Shown here one piece after another: positions 1 to 11,049 of a stretch of 64,000 nucleotides of DNA. Where the stretch lies: assembly GCF_003324565.1 (NCBI RefSeq), contig NZ_QOLA01000003.1, positions 434,001-498,000 of the forward strand, read 5' to 3'. Every line of letters starts with the position of its first letter. The stretch's first letter is position 1. A program made the translations under genes and the position numbers. Source of the DNA: Streptomyces sp. SDr-06 (GTDB taxonomy: Bacteria; Actinomycetota; Actinomycetes; Streptomycetales; Streptomycetaceae). The notes beneath the pieces were generated by a model. That model searched no databases. It saw only the letters and a list, made by a program, of their open reading frames with translations, and was not told the origin of the DNA.

Positions 1-1
1 G

Positions 2-886
2 ACCGAGAAGAACGTGGTGGGAGCGCCCTTCCTGCCCGTCTACCTGGCCAAGGCGGGCGGCTTCTTCTTCCTGGTGTTCGGGGTGCTCGCCGTGATGGGC
101 GCGGTCGCCACCATCAACCCGCTGTGGGCGATCGGCCCCTACCGGCCCGACCTGGTGTCCACCGGCGCCCAGCCCGACTGGTACCTCGGGTTCTCCGAGG
201 GGCTGATCCGGGTGATGCCCGGCTGGGAGATCAACGCCTGGGGCCACACCCTCCAACTCGGCGTGTTCATCCCCTTCATGCTCTTCCCGCTGATCATGAC
301 GGCGATCGCGGTCTACCCGTTCATCGAGGCGTGGATCACCGGCGACCGCCGGGAGCACCACATCGCCCAGCGGCCCCGCAACGCCCCCGTCCGCACCGGC
401 CTCGGCGTCGCCTGGCTGACGCTGTACGGGGTGCTGCTCATCGGCGGCGGCAACGACCTGTGGGCCACCCACTTCCATGTGTCCATCAACGCCATCACCT
501 GGTTCGTGCGCGTCGCGTTCTTCGTGGGCCCGGCCGTCGCCTTCGTCGTCACCCACCGCTTCTGCCAGGGGCTCCAGCGCCGCGACCGGGACAAGGCCCT
601 GCACGGCCGCGAATCGGGCATCGTCAAACGGCTGCCGCACGGCGAGTACGTCGAGGTCCACGAACCGCTCACCCAGGGCGAGTTGTACACCCTCACCGCC
701 CACGAACAGCCCGCACCCTACGAACTGGGCCCGACCGTCGACGCCAACGGCGTCACGCGCAGACCCCGCCGCTCCGACCGGCTGCGGGCCCGCCTGGCCA
801 GGGCCATGTACGGCCCGGGCAGTCACATCCCCAAACCGACGGCCGAGGAGTACCTGGAACTCCACCGGGGTGACGGACACCACTGA
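2..886 (+). CDS. qcrB: Cytochrome bc1 complex cytochrome b subunit, C-terminal part (5' end outside window)
   Basis: This is the C-terminal part of QcrB, the membrane cytochrome b subunit of the actinobacterial bc1-aa3 respiratory supercomplex, which oxidises menaquinol. The frame is open from base 2 (Thr-Glu-Lys-Asn before the first GTG at 14), so the gene starts upstream and the GTG is not its start. Visible features are several hydrophobic helices, the family segment with NPLWAIGPYRP followed by QPDWYLGF, and a long hydrophilic C-terminal tail ending in a His pair, as is usual for Streptomyces QcrB. The two heme-binding histidine pairs would lie in the missing N-terminal half. qcrC and qcrA are expected just upstream. 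The family assignment is firm; only the missing part is inferred. Confidence 0.93.
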   Translation, partial: TEKNVVGAPFLPVYLAKAGGFFFLVFGVLAVMGAVATINPLWAIGPYRPDLVSTGAQPDWYLGFSEGLIRVMPGWEINAWGHTLQLGVFIPFMLFPLIMTAIAVYPFIEAWITGDRREHHIAQRPRNAPVRTGLGVAWLTLYGVLLIGGGNDLWATHFHVSINAITWFVRVAFFVGPAVAFVVTHRFCQGLQRRDRDKALHGRESGIVKRLPHGEYVEVHEPLTQGELYTLTAHEQPAPYELGPTVDANGVTRRPRRSDRLRARLARAMYGPGSHIPKPTAEEYLELHRGDGHH

Positions 887-1106
887 CGCGGCCGTACGCG
901 CGCACAAGGGTGCGGCGGCGATCCCTGGCACAACGCGGGCCGATCCATGACCGGCCCATGGCCCTTCCTTGCCCCGGCCTTTCCCCTGCCGCGACCGGTC
1001 GGCGGACATTTGCCAGCCAGTACCGCATTCACCGCGCGCCCCCAATTCCCCTGTGTTGAGGAAAGGTTGACCCGTTCGATGGAGAGCGGCCCGGCGACCC
1101 GCCAGT

Positions 1107-1790
1107 ATGGTCGGCCGCATGCCCCCCAACCGTCCGGCGCTCCCGGTCCTTCCCTATCGCAAGCCCAAACCCGGCCGGGACTACTGGGTGCTGGACGACG
1201 TCCTGCCCAACATCGACGAGGTGAGGGCCCGCTGCGTGGCCAAGGACGACTGGGTGGAGGGCTACCCGCACAAGCCCGAGTCCTGGCCCGGCCTGCGCGC
1301 CATGCCGGGCCTCGCCCCCGCGGAACTCGCCCGCGTCGAGCGCCTGGTCAAGCAGCACACCGGGGCCAAGGAACTGTGGCAGGCCACCGCGCCCGGCGGG
1401 GCGACCCTGAACCACAACTGCATCCAGGTCGTCGGCGCCGGTGAGAGCGAACCGCGCCCGCACACCGATTCACGGGCCCTGTGCCGCTACGCGGCGGTGC
1501 TCTACCTCAACCCGAAGGCGCCCAAGGACTGCGGAACCAGCTTCTTCCGGCAGAGCCTGCCCGGCGGCGTACTGGGCGGCAACATGGTCACCGCGCCGCA
1601 CAACAACCTCGTGGAAGCACTCGGCACGCGCTTCGTGCCGCCGGACTCCTTCACCGAGGACGTACGCGTAGCCCACCGCTACAACCGGCTGCTGCTCTAC
1701 ACCGCCAACACCATGCACAGCGCCACCGGATACTGCGGCAGCACCATCGACGACAAACGCATGACCGCCGTCTTCTTCTGGATGGCATAA
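1107..1790 (+). CDS. DUF6445 family protein, 2OG-Fe(II) oxygenase-like
   Basis: A 227-residue soluble protein resembling the DUF6445 family, whose members look like 2-oxoglutarate/Fe(II) dioxygenases. The sequence shows a His-Thr-Asp motif (about H119 and D121) and a distal His in NTMHSATGY (about H204). This is the spacing expected of an HxD...H iron facial triad in a double-stranded beta-helix fold. The substrate is unknown. A start at 1119 (MPPNRP) is equally possible; neither has a strong Shine-Dalgarno site. It stands alone, 220 bp after qcrB, and is followed by a hairpin with a T-rich tail. The family is moderately sure; the enzymatic role is inference. Confidence 0.75.
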   Translation: MVGRMPPNRPALPVLPYRKPKPGRDYWVLDDVLPNIDEVRARCVAKDDWVEGYPHKPESWPGLRAMPGLAPAELARVERLVKQHTGAKELWQATAPGGATLNHNCIQVVGAGESEPRPHTDSRALCRYAAVLYLNPKAPKDCGTSFFRQSLPGGVLGGNMVTAPHNNLVEALGTRFVPPDSFTEDVRVAHRYNRLLLYTANTMHSATGYCGSTIDDKRMTAVFFWMA

Positions 1791-1811
1791 GCGCCGCGCA
1801 CAAGAACTCCA

Positions 1812-1849
1812 CACCCCTGGGGGCCCGGCAGCCCCGGGGGGTTTCTGTT
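1812..1849 (+). terminator. Rho-independent-type terminator after the DUF6445 gene
   Basis: A GC-rich near-perfect inverted repeat (ACCCCTGGGGGC pairing with GCCCCGGGGGGT, about a 6-nt loop) is followed directly by TTTCTGTT. It lies 20 bp past the stop codon of the DUF6445 gene and before the phospholipase gene. Confidence 0.6.
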
Positions 1850-1965
1850 CGTTCGCCGTACCCGGAAACGTCACAGTGACGACATGGGGGCTTCCGCGAC
1901 CCTGGGTGTTCTTGGTACACCCCTCTCGCCCCCCTGTCCCCTCACGCATGCAGAGGCCTCCACTC

Positions 1966-4029
1966 ATGGCTGAACTCAACCGGCGCCGGTTCATGCAGCT
2001 CGCGGGCGGCACCGCCGCCTTCGCCGCGCTGTCGCAGAGCATCGCGCGGGCCGCCGCCATCCCGGCCGCGGGCAGCACCGGCACCATCCAGGACGTCGAG
2101 CACATAGTCGTCCTGATGCAGGAGAACCGTTCGTTCGACCACTACTTCGGTTCCCTGAAGGGCGTCCGCGGTTTCGGCGACCCGCGGCCCGTCACCCTCC
2201 CCAGCGGCAAGTCGGTGTTCCACCAGGTCGGCGGCGGCAGGGAAGTGCTGCCGTTCCGGCCCCAGGCGGACAAGCTCGGCCTCCAGTTCATCCAGGACCT
2301 CAACCACGACTGGACCGGCAGCCACAAGGCGTTCAACAACGGCAAGTACGACCAGTGGATCCCCGCCAAGACGTCCACGACGATGGCCTACCTCACCCGC
2401 GAGGACATCCCCTTCCACTACGCGCTCGCCGACACGTTCACGATCTGCGACGCCTACCACTGCTCGTTCATCGGCTCCACCGACCCCAACCGCTACTACA
2501 TGTGGACCGGCTACACGGGCAACGACAACACCGGCGGCGGACCCGTCCTGGGCAACGACGAGAAGGGGTACGGCTGGACCACCTACCCCGAGCGTCTTGA
2601 GCAGGCGGGCATCTCCTGGAAGATCTACCAGGACATTGGTGACGGCCTGGACGCGGCCGGCGGCTGGGGCTGGATCAGCGACGCCTACCGGGGCAACTAC
2701 GGCGACAACTCGCTGCTCTACTTCAACAACTACCGCAACGCCAAGCCCGGCGACCCCCTGTACGACAAGGCGCGCACCGGCACCAACGCCAAGAACGGCG
2801 ACGGCTTCTTCGACATCCTCAAGGCCGACGTCAAGGCGGGCACCCTGCCCAAGGTCTCCTGGATCGCCGCCCCCGAGGCCTTCACCGAGCACCCCAACTG
2901 GCCCGCGAACTACGGCGCCTGGTACATCTCGCAGGTCCTGGACGCGCTCACCTCCAACCCGGCGGTGTGGGCCAAGACCGCGCTGTTCATCACGTACGAC
3001 GAGAACGACGGGTTCTTCGACCACGTGGTGCCGCCCTTCGTTCCCTCCGGAGCCAACCAGGGCCTGTCCACCGTGGCGACCGGCCCCGACTACTTCCCGG
3101 GCAACATCAGCTACGCGGCCGGACCCTACGGTCTCGGCCAGCGCGTGCCGATGCTCGTCGTCTCCCCCTGGAGCACCGGCGGCTACACCTGCTCCGAGAC
3201 CTTCGACCACACCTCGATCATCCGGTTCATGGAGCGCCGCTTCGGCGTGCACGAGCCGAACATCTCGCCCTGGCGGCGCGCGATCTGCGGCGACCTGACC
3301 TCGGCGTTCGACTTCAGCCGCACCAACTCCTCGGCGCCCGCGCTGCCTTCGACGACGGCGTACATCCCGCCGGACCACAACAGGCACCCCGACTACGTGC
3401 CGGTCCCGCCCGCCACCGGCACCCTCCCCAAACAGGAAAGGGGCTTCCGGCCCACCCGCCCGCTGCGGTACGCGCCGTTCGTCGACGGGGCCGCCAACGC
3501 GACCACGGGCAAGTTCGCCCTCACCTTCGGCGGCGGCGCCTCGGCCGGCGCACAGTTCCTGGTCACCTCCGCGAACCGCACGGACGGCCCCTGGACCTAC
3601 ACCACCGAGGCCGGCAAGACCCTCACCGACACCTGGAACACCACCTATTCGAGCGGCGTCACCAAACTCAGCGTGTTCGGGCCCAACGGCTTCCTGCGCA
3701 CCTTCCAGAACCCCGGCAAGACCGCGGGCCCCGAGGTCACCGCCCGCCACAACGCGTCCACCGGCAACCTCGATCTGACCATGACCAACGCGGGCCGCAC
3801 CACCGTCCACCTCAAGGCCGCCAACGCCAGCGCCTACGGAGGGGCCACCCACACCTTCACCGTCGCGCCGGGCGCCACCGTCAGGTTCACCGTCGACCTG
3901 CGGGGCAGCAAGAGCTGGTACGACGTGTCGGTGACCTCCGACGCGGACACCACGTTCCTGCGCCGCTTCGCCGGACACGTCGAGACCGGCGCGACGGGCG
4001 TGAGTGACCCGGCACTGCTCACCGCCTGA
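1966..4029 (+). CDS. Phospholipase C, phosphocholine-specific type, Tat-exported
   Basis: Secreted phospholipase C of the bacterial acid-phosphatase-superfamily type, which cleaves phosphatidylcholine or related phospholipids outside the cell. The chosen ATG gives 687 residues beginning with a twin-arginine signal (NRRRFMQLAGG followed by an Ala-rich stretch ending near AARA). AGAGG lies about 9 bp upstream. An in-frame extension to 1876 would put 30 unlikely residues before the Tat signal. The catalytic domain shows QENRSFDHYFG near the mature N-terminus and YDENDGFFDH in the middle. Two C-terminal beta-rich repeats of the PLC C-terminal domain type (about residues 490-675) follow. It is monocistronic, ending in a shared bidirectional terminator opposite metG. 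Confidence 0.92.
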   Translation: MAELNRRRFMQLAGGTAAFAALSQSIARAAAIPAAGSTGTIQDVEHIVVLMQENRSFDHYFGSLKGVRGFGDPRPVTLPSGKSVFHQVGGGREVLPFRPQADKLGLQFIQDLNHDWTGSHKAFNNGKYDQWIPAKTSTTMAYLTREDIPFHYALADTFTICDAYHCSFIGSTDPNRYYMWTGYTGNDNTGGGPVLGNDEKGYGWTTYPERLEQAGISWKIYQDIGDGLDAAGGWGWISDAYRGNYGDNSLLYFNNYRNAKPGDPLYDKARTGTNAKNGDGFFDILKADVKAGTLPKVSWIAAPEAFTEHPNWPANYGAWYISQVLDALTSNPAVWAKTALFITYDENDGFFDHVVPPFVPSGANQGLSTVATGPDYFPGNISYAAGPYGLGQRVPMLVVSPWSTGGYTCSETFDHTSIIRFMERRFGVHEPNISPWRRAICGDLTSAFDFSRTNSSAPALPSTTAYIPPDHNRHPDYVPVPPATGTLPKQERGFRPTRPLRYAPFVDGAANATTGKFALTFGGGASAGAQFLVTSANRTDGPWTYTTEAGKTLTDTWNTTYSSGVTKLSVFGPNGFLRTFQNPGKTAGPEVTARHNASTGNLDLTMTNAGRTTVHLKAANASAYGGATHTFTVAPGATVRFTVDLRGSKSWYDVSVTSDADTTFLRRFAGHVETGATGVSDPALLTA

Positions 4030-4056
4030 CCCCGGCAGCGGGGGAGCGACACGACC

Positions 4057-4095
4057 GAGGGCCCCTGCCCGATCACCGATCGAGCAGGGGCCCTC
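4057..4095. terminator. Bidirectional terminator hairpin between plc and metG
   Basis: A perfect 12-bp inverted repeat (arms GAGGGCCCCTGC at 4057-4068 and GCAGGGGCCCTC at 4084-4095, 15-nt loop) sits between two convergent genes. There is no long T tract on either side, as is common in this genus. Confidence 0.7.
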
Positions 4096-4104
4096 AGGCT
4101 CGCA

Positions 4105-5829
<1,725 letters not shown>

Positions 5830-6110
5830 CCTCGGATGCTCCTTATGTTCGTGCGTGCGGCACCGCGGCGAGGCCGCGGCGAACCCAGGTAGGGAGGCCC
5901 ACCCGGGGGCTCACACCACGTGACACCCCCGCCCGATGGGCAGAGCCATGCTATCGAACCGCCCGGCCGCTTCTCGCCGGAGTTTCACGGCCCCCGACGG
6001 CGCTCGGCCCCCGCTCTTCCCCCAGGTCTTCCGCACGGCCGCCCAGGCACCCGGCACGAGAGGGCCGGGCCGCCCGCACCGGACCCGCCGGCGCGCGTAC
6101 CGCCCCGGGC

Positions 6111-6875
6111 TCAGGCCCCGTCGCCCGGACCGTGGACGCCGAACGTCGCGCCCTGCGGATCGCGCAGGACCGCGATGCGGCGCCGGTCGCCCACCGGCGT
6201 CGGCGGCATCAGCGTCCGGCCGCCCGCGGCGCTCGCATCGGCCGCCGCCCGGTCGGCGTCACGCACCGCGAAGTACGGCAGCCAGTGGGACGGCACCTCG
6301 GGCGGGTACTTGTCGTCCATGGCCATCAGGCCCCCGAAGTCCTGACCGTCGATGCCCCACTGCGGGTAATGGCCGGACGGGGTGACGGTCCAGCCGAACA
6401 CCGCCGGATAGAAGTCGAGCGCCCCGGCCCGGTCCCGGGTCGTCAGCTCCACCCAGCCGAGCGCGCCCGGCTCGTTGAGCAGCCGCGCCCCGCCGAACGC
6501 CCTCGCCTGCCAGAGCGAGAACACCGCGCCGCACGGGTCGGCGAGCACCGCGAAGCGGCCCTGGTCGAAGACGTCGAGGGGTCCGGCGAGCAGCGAGCCG
6601 CCCGCCCGCGCCGCCGCGGCCACCGTCGCGTCGGTGTCCCGGGTCAGGAACGAGACCGTCCAGGCGGGCGGCTGCCCCGGCTGGTACGGCGGGGTGAGCG
6701 CGGCCACCGGGGCGTCACCGAGGTGGGCGACCGTGTACCCGCCCGCCTCCGGACGGGGGTCGGTCTCGGTCCGCCAGCCGAAGAGCGCCGAGTAGAACGC
6801 CTCCGCACCCGCCACGTCCGGGGTGGACAGCTCGACCCAGCAGGGACCGCCGTCGACCGGCCGGGAGAACTTCAT
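6111..6875 (-). CDS. VOC family (glyoxalase-fold) protein, two tandem domains
   Basis: A 254-residue protein with two vicinal-oxygen-chelate domains (about residues 8-120 and 135-250). Each starts with a typical strand (CWVELSTPDVAGAEAFY and GWVELTTRDRAGALDFY) and ends with a DPxGAxF segment. Such tandem VOC proteins in Streptomyces are usually annotated as hydroxylases or glyoxalase/bleomycin-resistance-like proteins, but the substrate is not evident. The start codon ATG lies just after TAGGAGGCGG on the coding strand, a strong ribosome-binding site. The gene is separated by 281 bp from metG and appears independent. Confidence 0.85.
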   Translation of the reverse strand: MKFSRPVDGGPCWVELSTPDVAGAEAFYSALFGWRTETDPRPEAGGYTVAHLGDAPVAALTPPYQPGQPPAWTVSFLTRDTDATVAAAARAGGSLLAGPLDVFDQGRFAVLADPCGAVFSLWQARAFGGARLLNEPGALGWVELTTRDRAGALDFYPAVFGWTVTPSGHYPQWGIDGQDFGGLMAMDDKYPPEVPSHWLPYFAVRDADRAAADASAAGGRTLMPPTPVGDRRRIAVLRDPQGATFGVHGPGDGA

Positions 6876-7400
6876 GTCCGCCTCCTAGGACCGCCCCCGA
6901 CGGACGGCCGTCTCCCGAGCACGGTAGAGCGGGCGGGGCCGGACGGCATGTCGGGGAAGCCCGCGGGGGCGAGCTCAGGGACGGGCCCGGGGCGGGTTCC
7001 GGCGGTGGGTTCCGGCGGCGGGGGAGGGGACCGGGACCCGGACCTGACCGGTGGCTCCGGGAGCCGGATCAGGACAGGAACCCGGCGTCAGGCCCGGAGC
7101 CGGGCCTGGGGGCCGGGGCCGGGTCAGGACCCCGTATCCGGACCAGGAGATCGGAGCCCGACCAGGAGCCCGGAGCCCGGCGTGGAACCAGGGATCAGGC
7201 CGAACCCCCGCCCCGGACTTGGCGTGAACACAACCATAGGGTCGCCAACTACTGGTGCTCGTGCGGCGGTTGATGAACACTTTCTCGCCGGTGCGCCCGC
7301 AGCGCGGCGAACAGGCCGCGAGCGGCAGCCCATCGAAAGCCGTCGGAAAGCTCTTCCACTCGACGCGCTCCGGCCCCGCCGGACGCGGAAGGAGCAGCCC
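6876..7400. other. 525-bp intergenic region, GC-rich with degenerate direct repeats
   Basis: Divergent intergenic region between the VOC gene and the secreted propeller gene. Bases about 7010-7200 consist of loosely repeated CCGG/GATCAGGAC/CCCGGAGCC words without a fixed period. TTGGCG at 7219 and CGCCAA near 7242 form a short inverted repeat. I see no gene. A long open frame crosses it only because stop codons are rare at this G+C. The ribosome-binding site of the next gene (GGAAGGAG, 7388-7395) is at its end. Confidence 0.6.
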
Positions 7401-9653
7401 ATGCGTGCTGGGAGACCGGGCCGGGCGCGGGTCACCGCCCTCGCCGCCCTCGCGATCGCCGCATTCCTCGTCCCGGGGGCCCACGCGGCCGGCGCCGGGC
7501 TCCAGGAGGACGACGAGGACGGCGGGCCCGCGGCGCCCGCCGACTACAGCTACGTACAGAAGGCGATCCCCGGGCAGCAGCTGCCCCGGCACGCCTACGA
7601 CACGGCCGCCGCGCAGGCCGCCACCCTGCACGCCACGCCCGGCACCTGGCAGCCGGCGGGCCCCACCAACATCGGTGGCCGCGTCGTCTCGCTCGCCCTC
7701 GACCCCACCCGCCCCGACACCCTGTACGCGGCGGCCGCCAGCGGCGGACTGTGGCGCTCGGCCGACGCCGGAAAGAACTTCGAACCCCTCTGGCCCGCCC
7801 AGCAGACCCAGGCCATGGGCGCGGTCGCCGCCGCACCGGACGGCACCCTCTACGCGGGCACCGGGGAGCCCAACCCCGGCGGCGGCAGCGTCACCTACGA
7901 AGGCACCGGCCTCTACCGCTCGACCGACCACGGCCGGAACTGGCAGCCCGCCGGGCTGCGCGACTCCGGCGCGGTCGGCGCCGTCGACGTGGACCCCCGC
8001 CACCCCCGCCGCGTCCTCGTCGCCGCCACCGGCTCCCTCTACACCGCGGGCGGCGACCGGGGCGTCTACCTCTCGGACGACGCCGGCACCTCCTGGCGCC
8101 GCGTCCTCGACGTACCCAACGCGTACACCGGCGCCGTCGACGTGCAACGCGACCCCGCGAACCCCGAGCGCGTCTACGCCGTCCTGTGGGACCACCGGCG
8201 CGAACCGGACAAGCGGACGTACGGCGGAACCGGCTCCGGCGTCTACCGCTCCGACGACGGCGGCGCCCACTGGCGGCGCCTCGGCGGCGGCCTGCCCACC
8301 GCAGACTCCGGCCGGATCGGCCTCGGCATCGCCCGCTCCGAACCCGGCCGCCTCTACGCGATGGTCGGCGCCACCAACGGCACCTTCGGCGGCTTCCTCA
8401 CCTCCGCCGACGGCGGCGACACCTGGTCCCGGCTGCCCGACAACCCCGCCCTGGCCAACTCGCAGTCCAGCTACTCCTGGTGGTTCGGAAAGGTCTGGGT
8501 CGACCCCGCCGACGCCCGCCACGTCCACGTGGCCGGAGTCGCCCTGATGACCACCAAGGACGGCGGCACGACCTGGACGGCCGAGGAGAACGCCGTCCAC
8601 TCCGACCAGCACGCCATGATCTGGGACCCCCGCCACCCCGGCCGCCTCTACCTCGGCAACGACGGCGGGGTCTACCGCTCCGACGCGCGCGGCGACGGAG
8701 GCTGGACCAAAGCCGAGTACGAGCCGTGGACCCAGCTCTACACCGTGGCCGCCACCCCCCAGGACACCGGCCGCATCTCCGGCGGAGCCCAGGACAACGG
8801 CTCCATCCGCTCCTGGGGCGGCCCCCGGTTCAACGAGTACCTCGGCGGCGACGGGCTCCAGAACCTGATCGACCCGACCGACAAGAACAAGGCGTACGCC
8901 TGCTACCAGTACGGCAACTGCTTCCGCTCCACCGACGGCGGCAACACCCTGACCGAGTACACGGACGCCACCACGGCCGACCGCCGCAACTGGCTGACGC
9001 CCGTCCAGTTCGACCCGGTGAACCCCGACATCCTCTACTACGGCGGAAACCGGCTCAACCGCTCGACCGACGGCGGCGCCACCTGGACACCCATCAGCCC
9101 CGACCTCACCGGCGGACCGGGACGCGACGACTACCCGTACGGAACCATCACCACCGTCTCCGCCGCCCACGACGGCCACACCGTGTGGGTCGGCACCGAC
9201 GACGGCCGGGTATGGACCACACGCGACCTCGGCGCGCACTGGACCCAAGTCCTCACCGGCCAGCCCTGGGTGACCCGTGTCGCGGTCGACCCCGCCGACC
9301 CGGCGACGGCATACGCCGCCCTCTCCGGCTATCGCGCGGGCTCCGCCCAGCCCCACCTGCTGCGCACCACGAACGCGGGCGCGAGCTGGACCGACCTGTC
9401 GGGCAACCTGCCGCAGGCACCGGTGAACGACGTCGTCCTCGGCGCCGGGGGAGCGCTCTACGTCGCCACCGACCAGGGCGTCTTCATCGGCACGGCGTAC
9501 GGGGCGGGCGGAGCCGACGGCCGGGCCCGCTGGCTCCGCCTCGGCGGCGGGCTGCCGCTGGTCCCGGTCAGCGACCTCGCCTACGACCATGCCAACCACC
9601 GTCTGGTGGCGGCGACCTTCGGTCGCGGCTTCTACACCTTCCGCACGCTCTGA
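7401..9653 (+). CDS. Secreted BNR/Asp-box (sortilin/sialidase-like) beta-propeller protein
   Basis: A 750-residue exported protein built from repeated Asp-box segments. S-x-D-x-G-x-x-W motifs recur (for example SADAGKNF, STDHGRNW, SDDAGTSW, SDDGGAHW, SADGGDTW, STDGGATW), as in BNR-repeat glycosyl hydrolases, sortilin/Vps10 and YVTN/WD40-type propellers. The start at 7401 gives a clear Sec signal peptide (basic MRAGRPGRAR, Ala/Leu core, cleavage near AHA-AG) and has GGAAGGAG 6 bp upstream. The open frame to 6132 would bury that signal. Catalytic residues of a true sialidase were not identified, so binding or hydrolysis of cell-wall or plant glycans is only a possibility. Its stop is 19 bp from the convergent dehydrogenase gene. 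Confidence 0.85.
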   Translation: MRAGRPGRARVTALAALAIAAFLVPGAHAAGAGLQEDDEDGGPAAPADYSYVQKAIPGQQLPRHAYDTAAAQAATLHATPGTWQPAGPTNIGGRVVSLALDPTRPDTLYAAAASGGLWRSADAGKNFEPLWPAQQTQAMGAVAAAPDGTLYAGTGEPNPGGGSVTYEGTGLYRSTDHGRNWQPAGLRDSGAVGAVDVDPRHPRRVLVAATGSLYTAGGDRGVYLSDDAGTSWRRVLDVPNAYTGAVDVQRDPANPERVYAVLWDHRREPDKRTYGGTGSGVYRSDDGGAHWRRLGGGLPTADSGRIGLGIARSEPGRLYAMVGATNGTFGGFLTSADGGDTWSRLPDNPALANSQSSYSWWFGKVWVDPADARHVHVAGVALMTTKDGGTTWTAEENAVHSDQHAMIWDPRHPGRLYLGNDGGVYRSDARGDGGWTKAEYEPWTQLYTVAATPQDTGRISGGAQDNGSIRSWGGPRFNEYLGGDGLQNLIDPTDKNKAYACYQYGNCFRSTDGGNTLTEYTDATTADRRNWLTPVQFDPVNPDILYYGGNRLNRSTDGGATWTPISPDLTGGPGRDDYPYGTITTVSAAHDGHTVWVGTDDGRVWTTRDLGAHWTQVLTGQPWVTRVAVDPADPATAYAALSGYRAGSAQPHLLRTTNAGASWTDLSGNLPQAPVNDVVLGAGGALYVATDQGVFIGTAYGAGGADGRARWLRLGGGLPLVPVSDLAYDHANHRLVAATFGRGFYTFRTL

Positions 9654-9672
9654 CCCCGGCCGGGGCAGCCGG

Positions 9673-10554
9673 TCACTCCTTGGCGCGGCCCGCGAAGTAG
9701 GTCGCCACCATGTCCTCGGCGCCGTGACCGGCCGCCTCCGCCCGGGCGAACCGCTCGGCCGAAGCCTGCGTCAAGTCGAGCCGTACGCCTGCCTGTTCGG
9801 CCGCTCCCAGGATCAAGCGGGTGTCCTTGAGGGCGGTCGAGACGGCGAAACTCGGTGTGAGGTCGCCGGTGAGCAGAGCGGCGGACTTGGTGTGCAGGTA
9901 CGCGGTGTCCAGCGGGCCGCCGGCGATCGCGTCCAGGAAGAGCCGCGGGTCCACCTGGAGGCCTTCGGCCAGGCCGAGGCACTCGGCGACGGCGCCGACC
10001 AGGTTGATCACCCAGGTATTGGCGACCAACTTCAGCCGCGAGGCCCCGCCCGGCTCGTGGCTCACCCAGACCGTCCGCTGCCCGATCGCGTCCAGGACCG
10101 GCGCGAGCGTCTCGCGCGCCGCAGGCGGCCCCGAGACGAAGACGGTCAGCTTGCCCTCCTCGGCGGGCTTACGGGTGCCCAGCACGGGGGAGTCGCAGTA
10201 CACCACCCCCAACCCGGCCGCCCGCGCGGCCAGTTCCAGCGTCGCGTCCGGTCCCACGGTGGAGGTCTGGAGCCACAGCTGGCCGGGGCGCAGGCCCGGG
10301 GCGGCGGCGTCGAGGGTGGCCGACACAGACGGCCCGTCGTTCAGCGCGGTCAGGACGACATCGGCGCCGCGCACCGCCTCGTCGGCGCCCGCGTACACCG
10401 TGGCCCCGTCCTCAACGAGTGCCTCGGCCTTGGTGCGGGTCCTGTTCCAGACCCGTACGGGCAGACCGGCCCGCAACAGACTGCGGGCCATACCGGCCCC
10501 CATGATGCCGGTGCCGAGTACGGCGACACTGGGCGTGCTCGAAGCTTCGGACAC
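9673..10554 (-). CDS. NAD(P)-dependent beta-hydroxyacid dehydrogenase family protein
   Basis: A 293-residue member of the 6-phosphogluconate dehydrogenase-like/3-hydroxyisobutyrate dehydrogenase superfamily. The N-terminal Rossmann fold shows GTGIMGAGMA followed by the basic NRTRTK segment, suggesting NADP(H) preference. The conserved catalytic lysine appears in SRLKLVANTW (about residue 170), followed by the all-alpha C-terminal domain. The substrate cannot be read from sequence; imine reductases and glyoxylate or succinic semialdehyde reductases share this architecture. The upstream region on this strand is the 55-bp palindrome array, so any promoter for this gene lies within or next to that array. 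The ATG has AAGGAG about 9 bp upstream. Confidence 0.88.
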   Translation of the reverse strand: MSEASSTPSVAVLGTGIMGAGMARSLLRAGLPVRVWNRTRTKAEALVEDGATVYAGADEAVRGADVVLTALNDGPSVSATLDAAAPGLRPGQLWLQTSTVGPDATLELAARAAGLGVVYCDSPVLGTRKPAEEGKLTVFVSGPPAARETLAPVLDAIGQRTVWVSHEPGGASRLKLVANTWVINLVGAVAECLGLAEGLQVDPRLFLDAIAGGPLDTAYLHTKSAALLTGDLTPSFAVSTALKDTRLILGAAEQAGVRLDLTQASAERFARAEAAGHGAEDMVATYFAGRAKE

Positions 10555-10691
10555 GATGAACTCCTTCGCGGTGGTGGTGCTCGGTCGCGTACCCCCGAGT
10601 GTTATACGGATGGGGCCACTCGGGGCGCATGGCGCCGCCGCACGACGGACGCGGCTGCCCTCGCCCGGGGGCGGACGGCACCCCTTGCGAA

Positions 10692-11000
10692 CGGAGCGCT
10701 CTCGCGAACGGCCTGCCTCGGGGAGGCGATCAATCGGCCGGGGGGCGAGGGGGGCGAGGGGGCGAGAGCGCTCTCATGGGTCCGTGGTCGGACGGGGCGG
10801 GGCGGCGCCCGTGAGAGTGAGAGCGCTCTCGCTGACGCGCCCTCCGACGGGGCGGGACGACGCTCGCGGGAGCGGGAAGCGCTCTCACGGCCCCATGCTC
10901 CAACTGGCCGAGAGGATGCGCGCGTGCGCGAGAGCGCTCTCACAGGCACGAACTCCGACGAGTCGAGCGGGCGCCCGCGGGAGCGAGAGCGCTCCCGCGG
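10692..11000. repeat. Tandem array of about 55-bp units, each with a GAGAGCGCTCTC-type palindrome
   Basis: Six palindromes share the core AGCGCT at 10695, 10767, 10822, 10878, 10933 and 10988, giving spacings of 72, 55, 56, 55 and 55 bp. Copies at 10764, 10819 and 10930 are perfect GAGAGCGCTCTC; the others differ at one or two positions. The units are also related outside the palindrome: a CTCCGACGGGGCGG-like block recurs about 23 bp after each palindrome, and a CGCGGGAGC-like block precedes the next. Units of 55 and 56 bp are not multiples of three, and no frame gives a credible protein, so the array is non-coding. It fills the space between the dehydrogenase start (10554) and the end of the membrane-protein gene (11050). 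Confidence 0.85.
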
Positions 11001-11049
11001 GCACGGACACCTGCACCCGGGGTGACCCGTCGCGCGGGTCCGGCCGCTC

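Noticed and set aside
6132..7400. Long in-frame extension upstream of the beta-propeller gene
   Set aside because: It overlaps the VOC gene on the other strand, is Arg/Pro/Gly-rich and would bury a clear signal peptide and ribosome-binding site at 7401.
10692..11000. CRISPR array
   Set aside because: The constant part is a 12-bp palindrome, the intervening sequences are related to each other, not unique, and no cas genes are near.
10599..11025. Repetitive open frames across the 55-bp array (Glu-Ser-Ala-Leu-rich peptides)
   Set aside because: Unit lengths of 55 and 56 bp shift the frame at each repeat and no start context is present, so the array is treated as non-coding.
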